This document shows, piece by piece, positions 35,858-46,300 of a stretch of 64,000 nucleotides of DNA. The translations under genes and the position numbers were made by a program. This stretch comes from Ignavibacteria bacterium (lineage in GTDB: Bacteria > Bacteroidota > Ignavibacteria > Ignavibacteriales > SURF-24): positions 159,059 through 223,058 of the forward strand of contig JAAXKN010000004.1 in assembly GCA_025612375.1 (NCBI GenBank), written 5' to 3'. The first letter of the stretch is position 1; every line of letters begins with the position of its first letter. The notes beneath the pieces are model-generated. The model had not been told where the DNA came from. It saw only the letters and a list, made by a program, of their open reading frames with translations, and did no database searches.

Positions 35858-38284
35858 ATGAAATATAGTATTACTGTTACGTTTTTCATTTCAATTTTAT
35901 TGTTTACTTCAGCTTTTGCACAGCCTGGCAAGCGGGGCGGCAGCCAGGGAGCTCCCGGCGGCGGCTCAATTACGGGAAAGGTGATGGATTCGCAGACCGG
36001 AAAGCCTGTTGAATATGCAAGCGTTGTACTCTTTAAGGCTACGGGCGGAAAACAGATCAATGGATCGATTACTGATCCTGATGGAAATTTTGAAATTAAG
36101 GACGTCGTTCCCGGAAAATATAACATAGCGGTTTCTTTTATTGGATATGAAAAGAAAAAATTAAAAGAAGTTGAACTTTCTTCTTCCAGGCTGGACCTTG
36201 GGGAAATAAAGCTTGAGGAGAAGGTCGTAAGTACGGATAATGTGGTCGTTGAAGGGCAGAGGGTCCCCTTTTCCTACCAGATCGATAAGAAAGTAATTAA
36301 CGTGGATAAATTCACCACTGCCACCTCCGGAAACGCGGTAGACATTCTTGCAAATGTTCCTTCGGTTTCTGTTGACGTTGAAGGCAACGTAAGCCTGCGC
36401 GGCAGCGGCAGTTTCACACTCCTTATTGACGGCCGCCCTACGGTTGTAGACGCCCAGGATGCCCTGCAGCAGATCCCCGCCAGCGCAATACAGAATATTG
36501 AGATCATTACAAACCCTTCGGTCAAGTACGATCCCGAGGGTGTTGCCGGAATTATCAACCTCGTGCTCAAGAAAAATAAGAACCTGGGACTCTCGGGCAT
36601 GGCAAACCTGAGCACGGGGCTTAAGGACAAGTATGGCGCAGAAGGTCTTTTTAACTATAAGACACCTCTGGTTGATGCAACTTTCGGCCTGAACTACAGG
36701 AAGATGAACATGGCCAGCAGCGGACTGCAGGAAAAGATTTTCGACTACCAGGGCAGCACTTCACACATCAATATGAACAGCGATGGCAACCACCGCAGGG
36801 ATGGCTACGGGCTTAGAGGCAGCCTGAGTTTTACGCTTGGCGACAATGACGTGCTTGGAATTGGAGGCAGATACCAGGACAGATCCAGAACCGAAGGCTC
36901 CTCGGCAAATTACTCCGAATTCTCCACTGCGGCACCTTTAGGACTGTTTTATATAAATAAGAGCTACTCCGATCACTCGGGCAACTCTTATGAAGCCAGT
37001 TTGAATTATCAGCACAAATTTAATTCATCCGGGCACGAGATTACAGCAGACGTCCAGTACGAATCAGAAGACCAGAACGACGTATCAATCAGTGAACTGC
37101 TGAACAGCCAGGGGATTGCCGAGGGCAAAAGTACAACTGAAGGTGGCCCCGGAAGTGAGTTTAATACCAAAATCGATTATACACTGCCGTTTAGCGAAAT
37201 TTCGAAGCTTGAATCGGGACTTGAAGGCCAGACTGAGCTTTCTACTGAAGATAACCAGTTCTCGCAGTTCAACCAGACGGCAGGCGCTTACCTGTTTGAG
37301 CCGCAATTCAGCTATTCCACAAAATCAAGAATTGATGAATATTCAGTCTATTCGGTATTCTCAGATATGATTGGTAACTTCGGCTACCAGGCAGGAGTAA
37401 GAGGGGAATATACATACCGTAAGATCCAGGTTCTTTCATTAGGACAGGATTTCAATATCGACAGATGGGATTTCTTCCCGACGCTGCATTTTTCTTACAA
37501 ACTTGAATCCGGTATGCAGTTTATAGCCAGTTACGCAAAAAGAATACAGAGGCCGAGGTCCTGGATGCTTGAACCCTTTACAACCTGGGTCGACGCTACA
37601 ACGGTCCACCGCGGCAACCCAAGCCTGAAGCCCGAGCTTATTGACTCCTATGAACTGGGGTTACAGACTCTTATAGGACCGGTATCTTTTTCAGCCGAGG
37701 GTTATTACAGGGTTAATAACAGCAAAACTGATGTCGTCAGTTCGCCATATGCCGACAACGTGACACTTCAGACATTTGCCAATATTGGAAAAGACTACTC
37801 ACTCGGAACTGAAGTAATGGCCAGTTTCGACGTCCTCAAACTCTGGAGCGTTGACCTGATGGGCAACGTTTACGATTACAGGCTCAAAAGCAGCCTAAAC
37901 GAAATTCCTGTTGAAAAGAGCAGCTTTAACTGGCGCCTCAGGATGAGCAACAATATTAACCTTAGCAGCACACTCCATCTTCAGCTGAACGGAAATTACG
38001 AAAGTCCAAGTGTATCGCTTCAGGAAAGAAGAAAAGGCTCATTTATGTCGGACCTCGCCTTAAAGAAAGACTTGATGGATAAGCAGCTATCAATAACCCT
38101 TCAGGTCAGGGACATATTTGGCACACACAGGCATGAATCAACTACAGAAAGCACAGGGCTTTATTCATTCAACAGGTTCTCAATGGAAGCCCCTATGGTA
38201 ATGCTGAACGTTAGGTATTCTTTAAATAACTTCAAGCAGAGCGACCGCCAGAACAGAAATGAAACGGGAGAAGAGGAATTCTAA
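35858..38284 (+). CDS. TonB-dependent receptor-like outer membrane protein
   Basis: An 808-residue protein. The ATG at 35858 is used; a TTG four codons earlier is weaker. The signal peptide ends in SAFAQ, followed by a Gly-rich stretch, a carboxypeptidase-regulatory-like domain (GSITGKVMDSQTGKPVEYA, about 35-110), a plug-like domain (about 125-230, SLRGSGSFTLLIDGRP) and a barrel of the OMP_b-brl_3 type ending in acidic residues rather than the usual aromatic. Transport or maturation of an unknown ligand. Codon use is richer in GC than nearby genes. Confidence 0.87.
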   Translation: MKYSITVTFFISILLFTSAFAQPGKRGGSQGAPGGGSITGKVMDSQTGKPVEYASVVLFKATGGKQINGSITDPDGNFEIKDVVPGKYNIAVSFIGYEKKKLKEVELSSSRLDLGEIKLEEKVVSTDNVVVEGQRVPFSYQIDKKVINVDKFTTATSGNAVDILANVPSVSVDVEGNVSLRGSGSFTLLIDGRPTVVDAQDALQQIPASAIQNIEIITNPSVKYDPEGVAGIINLVLKKNKNLGLSGMANLSTGLKDKYGAEGLFNYKTPLVDATFGLNYRKMNMASSGLQEKIFDYQGSTSHINMNSDGNHRRDGYGLRGSLSFTLGDNDVLGIGGRYQDRSRTEGSSANYSEFSTAAPLGLFYINKSYSDHSGNSYEASLNYQHKFNSSGHEITADVQYESEDQNDVSISELLNSQGIAEGKSTTEGGPGSEFNTKIDYTLPFSEISKLESGLEGQTELSTEDNQFSQFNQTAGAYLFEPQFSYSTKSRIDEYSVYSVFSDMIGNFGYQAGVRGEYTYRKIQVLSLGQDFNIDRWDFFPTLHFSYKLESGMQFIASYAKRIQRPRSWMLEPFTTWVDATTVHRGNPSLKPELIDSYELGLQTLIGPVSFSAEGYYRVNNSKTDVVSSPYADNVTLQTFANIGKDYSLGTEVMASFDVLKLWSVDLMGNVYDYRLKSSLNEIPVEKSSFNWRLRMSNNINLSSTLHLQLNGNYESPSVSLQERRKGSFMSDLALKKDLMDKQLSITLQVRDIFGTHRHESTTESTGLYSFNRFSMEAPMVMLNVRYSLNNFKQSDRQNRNETGEEEF

Positions 38285-38326
38285 AGGCAAAGTCGCCGGT
38301 TTAAGCTGAATATTAAAAGCCGGCTT

Positions 38327-38359
38327 TTGCGGGCAGATGATTAACCTCTCTGCCCGCAA
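38327..38359. terminator. Bidirectional terminator hairpin
   Basis: Perfect 11-base arms TTGCGGGCAGA and TCTGCCCGCAA. A second, weaker CCGG hairpin lies just before it at about 38294-38327. Between the convergent TonB receptor and alpha/beta hydrolase genes. Confidence 0.75.
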
Positions 38360-38423
38360 TATAATTATTCCCGGGGCTTAAAACCCTGTTGCTCCTCTTC
38401 CTAAATTCCTTCAAAACCATAAG

Positions 38424-39317
38424 TCACAATCTCACATTCTCCTGCAATGAATTTTTTGCAATAGCCTCAACTATTTCTTCCCAGGCTTCTTTAGGCATAT
38501 CATGCCCCATACCGTTAATTATTAATAACTTTGCGCCCGGTATAAGTCTGGCTGTATCTTTCCCGCATTCAACAGGTATCAGCGGGTCATCACTTCCATG
38601 AATTACCAGTGTCGGAACCTTAATAGTGGAAAGTAATGTGCTTCGGTCGCCGTTGACAAGAATAGCCATGTTTTGGCGTGCCATTCCCTGCGGGCAGAAT
38701 GAACGGTCATAGCTTCTCTCCAGATACACTCTGGCTCTTTGTTCCTCAAATGGAAAACCGGGGCTCCATATTTTTCGCCAGATATTCATGTTGTGTTCAA
38801 TGTACGCTTCGCGCTGCACTGGCGGCGGCGAGATTACTAAGGCAAGTGCGTCCGGTTTACCCTGCGGCAGATCTGGATTTCCTGTGCCCGACATTATTGA
38901 AGTGAGGCTTAAAACATGATCTGGATGCCGGTAAGCAGCAATCTGTGCTATCATACCGCCCATAGAAGCTCCGCAAATATGGGCTTCCTCAATTGCCAAC
39001 GCCTCAAGCAAACCAGCTGCATCATCAGCCATATCTTCCAGATAATAGGCTGACTCAACATGCTTGCCTTCCGTTAGGTCCCTCATGGCACCCGGAAAGT
39101 CTGGAATTCCGGCTTCTTCAAATTTTGTCGAAAGTCCTGAATCGCGGTTGTCAAAGCGAATTACGAAGTAACCTTTTTTTACTAACAACTCGCAGAATTC
39201 AGCATCCCAAAAAATAGTCTGCGCGCCATTTCCTCCAATTAATAACAGTGCCGGGCATGACCTGTCCCCGAAAGTATCATACTCAATTTGAATCCCATTA
39301 GCATTTACTTTGGCCAT
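38424..39317 (-). CDS. Alpha/beta hydrolase (RdmC/aclacinomycin-esterase-like)
   Basis: A 297-residue cytoplasmic hydrolase. Nucleophile elbow GASMGG (Ser118), oxyanion region LLIGGNG, the DNRDSGLS motif typical of the RdmC-like branch, a catalytic Asp in VIHGSDDPLIP and His in NGMGHDMP. Esterase, substrate unknown. Monocistronic, with a small membrane protein gene upstream on the same strand. Confidence 0.9.
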   Translation of the reverse strand: MAKVNANGIQIEYDTFGDRSCPALLLIGGNGAQTIFWDAEFCELLVKKGYFVIRFDNRDSGLSTKFEEAGIPDFPGAMRDLTEGKHVESAYYLEDMADDAAGLLEALAIEEAHICGASMGGMIAQIAAYRHPDHVLSLTSIMSGTGNPDLPQGKPDALALVISPPPVQREAYIEHNMNIWRKIWSPGFPFEEQRARVYLERSYDRSFCPQGMARQNMAILVNGDRSTLLSTIKVPTLVIHGSDDPLIPVECGKDTARLIPGAKLLIINGMGHDMPKEAWEEIVEAIAKNSLQENVRL

Positions 39318-39400
39318 ATCTTATCCCTTTTATGAACTCACGTCAATAAGAGAAATTGACGCGCTTAAAATGCACTCAGAGCCGCAAAACCCGTTTGAAA

Positions 39401-39823
39401 CTAAACCTTTATAGCAGAAAAAAGAGCTTTATCATTTCTTCTTATGCCTAGAATTATCAGACCAACGAAAATTATTATTGCTGCTGAATCTGTCAGTATA
39501 TTACTGATTCCATTTATATCCTTCATGAGGGTGGTGCCAAAAATAATAACCCAGCGGGCAAGTATAATGATTGCAATCATCCAGGCGGCAAATTTTACTT
39601 TTGCAGAATCCTTATAAAATGCCATAATAAGAAACGTTATTCCAAAAATTAAATTCTCAATTGTAATAATGTGCCAGACGTAGAAAATTGTTGTTTTTGT
39701 GGCTATCCCGAAGGCAGCTGCCTCAGTCAAAGGTAAAACAGCAGCGTGCCCGTTCAATGCGTGTGTAATACTGAAAAGGATTGAAAGGATGCCAACGATC
39801 AAAAAATAAATATTAAATTTCAT
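39401..39823 (-). CDS. Small four-helix membrane protein
   Basis: A 140-residue protein with four hydrophobic helices (about 5-23, 45-70, 78-100, 112-130). The start at MKFNIY follows GGAGGGTATC; a Met nine codons earlier lacks that spacing. No family recognised with certainty. It lies 83 bp upstream of the alpha/beta hydrolase on the same strand, so an operon is possible. Confidence 0.7.
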   Translation of the reverse strand: MKFNIYFLIVGILSILFSITHALNGHAAVLPLTEAAAFGIATKTTIFYVWHIITIENLIFGITFLIMAFYKDSAKVKFAAWMIAIIILARWVIIFGTTLMKDINGISNILTDSAAIIIFVGLIILGIRRNDKALFSAIKV

Positions 39824-40338
39824 TTGATACCCTCCAACTATTATTGGCAATAAAGCTTACAAATTATACCTCAAATTTAATATTACGCACCTATTTATCA
39901 AAACTTCATATTTTAATTACTTTTTGGCACATTCTGAATGAAAATGTGTCTTAATCCTGACTTTAATAATTTTGCATAATTATGAATGCAGGCCCGGAAG
40001 CGTCTTTGACAGAAATGTCAGCAAATTTGCATGGAAAAAAATGCCCGAATAAGCGATTTTTACGGAGGAAATTTCTGAAATATTAATTTTTTGCATTATT
40101 CTGCTGATTATTCTCAAATAATTTCACAAAAATGAAATAATATACATCCGGCAGAGGAATTCTTGCTGAATTATTCATAAATTGCACAATCATGGGTGCG
40201 CAAAAACAAATTATTTTGGTTAAATTGCGAACTGGATTTAAAATATTAAAGTAAATCCCCGGGAATCATAAGAATTACCGGCATAAACCAGAAAAAAACT
40301 TAAAAACAGAGTAGTATTAAATAAATAAAGAAAAAATT
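39824..40338. other. Long leader/control region of the giant gene
   Basis: A 515 bp AT-rich stretch with no gene. It carries four TTGCA-centred motifs: TTTGCATAAT at about 39971, ATTTGCATGG at about 40024, TTTTTTGCATTATTC at 40087 and AATTGCACAATCATG at about 40180. There is also a plus-strand TAAATTGCG at about 40220 like the -7 part of the dispersed promoter repeat. This could be the promoter of the giant gene with a leader of about 110 bases, and the TTGCA sites could be regulator sites. Confidence 0.4.
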
Positions 40339-43300
40339 ATGCAGTTACCGGGAAAACCTATAGCTAATTTACAACAAGATGCCAAGGATTTTATTAACCT
40401 TTATTCTTCGCTGGGCGAAAGGGCAGAGAATTTCCTGCCTAAACATATTGTTGATAACTTAAAAAACTTCGTTGAACTCTGCTGCGAGGAACCGGACGAT
40501 CCGGCCAGACAGCGAACCGAAATAGATAAATATATTTTGGAGCTGAAGGAACTGATCCCCGGCTACACAGATGTCTCACTTATGCTATTCCCGCATGAGG
40601 ATTCAAAGGCCTTTCAGTACCGCACACAGAAACAGAAGTTCGCCGAAAAACTGACGTCACTCATTGATACCGAACTGGTAGATGATAAGACAAAAGCACA
40701 GTCATCAAATGTCCTGAAAACTCACGACTCATCAATAGGCACTCCGCCGGTTACACAGCGCCTTATTGATCAGATGTATAAGCTTACCCTGGGCGATGAT
40801 GTGCGTGAACTGCGCAAGTTCAGGGATGTTATTGGGGTAAATGGCGACATTGAAGAAGCACAGTGGAATTACTTTATGGATGTGCTTGAACAGATGATAA
40901 TTCAGAGTACCCACTATACAACAAATGCAGAGAAAAAGGATTTCCTTTCAAGGACAGAACTGACTGTAAACTTCAAGGGCTTAAATGGTTTTATACGCAC
41001 GGTTGTTGGCGGCGGCGCAAATACTGTAATTGAGCTCTTATCATCCGAGGTCTTTAATGCAAATGATGTAAGGATAATAGAGTTTACAGATGCAGCATCT
41101 TTATACGAAGAGATAAAGAACGATATGACAAACATCTTTGTCGTAAAAGCTAAATACATGCGTACAAATGTGTTTAACAACATAAGATGGTTCCCTTATC
41201 TTACACGCATCATTATTGTGGATGATTCACCGGAATCGCGCAGTACGAACACTTCACTCGTATTCTGTTTCCATAACAAGATTATAAATACACTGAATAA
41301 AGTTCATACAAAGAAACTGGGTTCACTTGCAAATACTCAGCTTAATCTGCGGCTTATCATCGATAAGGTCAACGATGAAAACCTCGAAAAATTCAGAAAA
41401 TGCGCTGAAAGAAAAATTGCCGATTATGAAGAAGAGCTTAATGAATTTAAGAAGGAACAGTTAGGCGAAACAGGAAATCTTAAAAAAGACATTACTTTAT
41501 TTAAGTTTAATGACTATGCAAAGCAGATCATAAGAGATAAGTATGCAATTACAAAACTGCACGACTATATAGTACTCATTCAGAACTGCAAGGATCCCAA
41601 AAAGCTTCAGAAGCAGAACAAGGAACTTATACACGAATTTGAGACACGCACAAAAGCCTACTTCTATTCCAATATAGAGCAGGTGAATATTGCAACCATA
41701 GTTGAAGGCGGCGGCAGAAGCCAGCTGCGCACTTACGGGGAATACCTGCTTAACAGAACTCTTAAGGCAGTTGACCCCCTGATTGTACAGAAGTGCAAAA
41801 CGATCATTGATATTATTCCGACTAATTTCCAGAGGACACTGAAGAATCATTATCACAAGAATTTCGGTATCAACCTGTTCCTGGAAAAGTATAAAGAATA
41901 TATTACAAAGGTTGAGAACGAGTCCAATAATAAAGGCCGCTTTACAAATTTCCTTATTGATATCGGAATAAATGATGCTTATCAGAAAAAGTCGCCTGAA
42001 GAACAGCAGATTATAAAGGAATTTATAAGCAACCTGGCTAACCTCGATATTACTTCCATTGCAGATGACGTGCAGATGATCATCCGCGATATATTATTCC
42101 ACTCTGTGCTTAAACCTTATATTTTGTTTAACGCCGAGGCTTCATGGGAATACAAGGATCTTTTCCCTGTAGACAGGTTCGATATTAATCCCTTTGATCT
42201 TGAGGTTGGACTCACTGAGGATAACAGGATAGATTTCGAAAGGCTTTATCACCGCCTGAACAGGATGAAAAATACATTCCAGCTTTTTGACGACACGGGA
42301 AACCTCTGGGACAGGTTCTGTGAAAATCTTACGATCATTATCAATGACCCTTCTAATCCATCGGGCCACACTGATTTTAATAATGTTTCACTAATTAAAT
42401 TCCTGAAGTTTCTAAACAACAATAAAATTACGCTCCTTTTAGACGAGGCATACAGTGATGCAATAAAGATAGATGATCCGGATGAACCGAAATGGAGAAC
42501 AATTTCACGTTATATAATGAATAACATCAGTTCGCTCCCCAATATCAGCATCGTCTCGTCACTTTCAACGACAAAGAACCTGGGGGCTACCGGCAACAGG
42601 CTTGGATCTCTTATTGCAACACCTGCAAGGAAGGACCTTATAAACTTTGCCAAGAAGCAGAATGGAATTGAAAAGGGAAATACAAACTCGCTATACATGC
42701 TTGTAAACACTATTGAGGCAGCGCAGCTTTCAAAGAAGATAAAAGACCGCATGGAAAGTGAACTCCCTAAGGATGCTTCCAGATATAAAATTAAGACTTT
42801 GATAGAAAATTATATAATCGATGAGTTAGTGAGCTACCAGGAAAGGAAATCAGAGGAAAAGAAAAATCATTCTATTAAGAGATTTTCACCCTTTGAAGGA
42901 AGTCCATTACACATATTTCTGCTTGAAGAGCTTGCATCCCTGAATAAGCTCGATGTACTCGGCCTGCCCGATGACTTTAAATACAAGGGCGAGCCTTTCT
43001 ACAAGTATTATCAGGATCATATAGTAAAGGAAATAAATAAATTCAGGGTCAATAAGCTTTTCCGTCAGGAATGCAATAAGAGATTGGAGCTTATAAAGAA
43101 TACGGCAAATGATGTCATACATCAGGAGGATGCTGAAAGCTACTGCGAAGTGCTTGAATCCGACGGCTCTTATCTTTTTAATATACTGCTGAAGGATTTC
43201 TTCTCATACCAGGATCTTGAGAAATTCACAAAGAAGCTGGCGTCACAAAGAGGCATTGCTGTAATTCCTTATCAGACGGGCTTCTTGAGATTCTCTCTGG

Positions 43301-46300
43301 GCGATTATCTGGACGGCAGTGAGCAGAGTTATGAAATATTTGTAAAAGAAATTGAGAACTCGATCCGGATCGTCTTAAAATACTGGAAGCTTTTCTACAA
43401 TGAAAAATCAGATCCTGCAAATAAAGAGAAGTCAACTGATGAGGTGCTGAAGAAAATATTCAAAACAACGTCAGATATGGATTTTGTAGACAAGGTGCTC
43501 GAAGACTATAATGTCATTAAAAACCTGAACAAGGCACCCAAAAGCAGCCTTACGATCAGCGACATTATGACGCTCTACCATTCATTTCCTAAAGATTCGG
43601 GTGTCACCATCAACACAATCAGGGGATCAAAGAACTCTGTATTTGAATTCTATGAGAATATAGGAAGCTGCACGGATCTGAAGAGCTTTATAAGCAGCAG
43701 GGCATTTACAAAGATTTATGAGAACCTTCTGCCGCAGATATATAAGACAATTCCACTCCTGAAGAACCTGGATTATAATAGTGTTGTTTCAAGATTCGGA
43801 AAAGCCACTATAATTAAATACATCAACAATAAAGTTGATTTTCAGCCGAACAGCTATGTGCTTGATGATCCGGATGAAAAGAATATAATGAAAGAAATCT
43901 TAATTGAGATGGAAAGAATATTATTTTCTGATTCAAAGGTTAAGATACTCGCATTAAATGCATCGGGCGATCCGGCAGGCGACAAGGCAAAGCTGGAAGG
44001 AATTAACAGGATCTTAAGAAAATATATTGAGGAGCTGCTGCTGCATTTTAACCTTCCCTTTGAGCAGGTGGGAACTGAACCCTCGGTTAAAGAGATTATT
44101 AAGGCAACAGCGGAAAAATTTGAGGAAATTACGGGAAAGCAGCCCGCAGAATTTGGACTGGCTACTTACCTGGAAAGTTTTGCCTCACAAATCGCTTCAC
44201 TCAGCTGGCCGGAAAACTTTAAGACAAAGCTTGACGGATTTGTACGCGACACATTGAAAGAGTTTGTTCTTAGGGAATCTCCTCAGGTGGAAGAGAAAAT
44301 ATTGAGACTATTTCTGCTTAAGAAAGAAAACCGGTTTGAGTTACAGCTGAAAGCAAAGGTCGATGCCTTGAATAATAAACTTTCTGAAAAAGACGACGCT
44401 GAAGTAAAACTGTTTACTGAAGATTTTGTTTATGGCATACTGAAAGATGAGCTTAAGGAAATCACAGGGAGTATTCTGACTCTGAAGGATAATAAGGTTA
44501 CGCAGGAAAAGCTGCACGAAGAAGTGCGCGACGCTGCACTGTTCTTTATTGAGCTGATGAACAAAACAAAGGCCACAGAATATTATAACAGGTATAATCA
44601 TACTCTGATTAAATTCGCAGAGACCATGTTCCTGAAGCAGAATTCCAGCATTAATGAAATGATACAGCATGGAATAACACTGCACAAGGACTTTAAGATA
44701 GAGTCGCAGCTTGAAGGTGGTCTTGAATGGGTTGCCAAAGTAATGTCGAAGTGCGGGGTGATCGGGCTTGAGCAGCCGGTGCAGGCGCATACAAGAATTG
44801 CAACCGATGCAAAGAAAAGAATATATCCTTTCCATAAAGCAGACAGGCCTGAGAACGGACACGATGGCCGTGACTTTTCGGAGCCGCATGAATATATAAA
44901 GAGCATGGATATTAAGCCGGCATCTGTATTCTTTGGACGCAGAATGGAGAAGTTCATTGAGAACATGGATGAGAATGACTACCGCTGCAAGATAATTACG
45001 CACGGACTGGTTAAAGTACTCTATGTATTTCAGAAGAGCTATTTAAAATATCTGACGGACAACTTCCGCCTTATACAGGCTGATGAGGTTACGCTTGAAG
45101 ACGTAAAGAACTTTATGCCTGATGTAATACTATTCTACGGCGCACCGGAGAAAGTAATGGCATTCCCTCAGATAGGCTATTTCGATCTTAAAGGTCCGAA
45201 CGGAAACATAAAGACAATGGTAACTCCGCTTAAGAAAGAAGTAGATTACTTCGGCGATATCAAGAAGCCGTGGCTTACAATGATGAATGAGAAAGTAAAA
45301 GAGATGGGAGGTATTCCTGTACACGGTTCATTGTTTGCAGTTGAGGAAGAAGACGGAAGCCTGTTTGTGGTACAGGTAGATGGTGACAGCGGCGTGGGAA
45401 AATCTGAAATGCTTGCGGCAATGATGCTTAAGTGGCTTAAAAAAGATCTGCAGGGAATTCGTTCCATTAAAATGATTGCCGGCGATATGTTCTATATTTT
45501 CCCCGATGAAAAGGGCGACCTTTACGGAATTGGTACCGAAGAAGGCGACTTTTCAAGGGTAACTGACTTTGACCCGGATTTCATTAAGTACTATTATTCA
45601 CTTTTTGCAAAAGCCGCCGACAGCAACGTTGAAGACCTGAACTCAAGAAGCACAATAAGCGGCCTGTGTGATATTACAATGCCCTTTAAGATAGATATCA
45701 TGCTTACTGCAAGCAACTATGCGCGCGCTGAAGCCGGAATTACAAGATATGAAAATCCTGAGAACTTCCTGCTCTACAGAGACTCGCACGGAGAAAGAAA
45801 AGAAAAAGCCACAAGTTCTGATAATCCGCACCTGCAGAGAACACTTCTCCGCTACACGGGTGATAAAAATATTGTGGATGTGATGGACAGGCATGGCAAT
45901 TATATTGATGACGTGCTGGACTGGGAAAAAGACGAGCACTCCAATAAATATTATCTCTGCGCTTCATATAAGATGATAGACAAGATAGACATTGAAGATG
46001 TGGTGAATAAAATATTTGCCGGCAAGACATTCAAACAAAAGAATAATTCATATAAGATCGCAAAGGTGAACTTTGACATTATAAAGAATAAATTCATTTC
46101 ATCTGCTGAATTGGTCTCCGGTGTCCCGGTAAACGGAACTGGCAATGGAAACGGTAATTCAGACGGGAAATGCGATTTTATTATAGACAAGGATATGTTC
46201 AACAGCATTTTCAACTCACTTGCTTCAACTCCTGCAGGACAGCCTTTTGTTGCAGAAGAGGGACAGATGGAGTCAAGAAAACACCTGATCAATATTCTCA

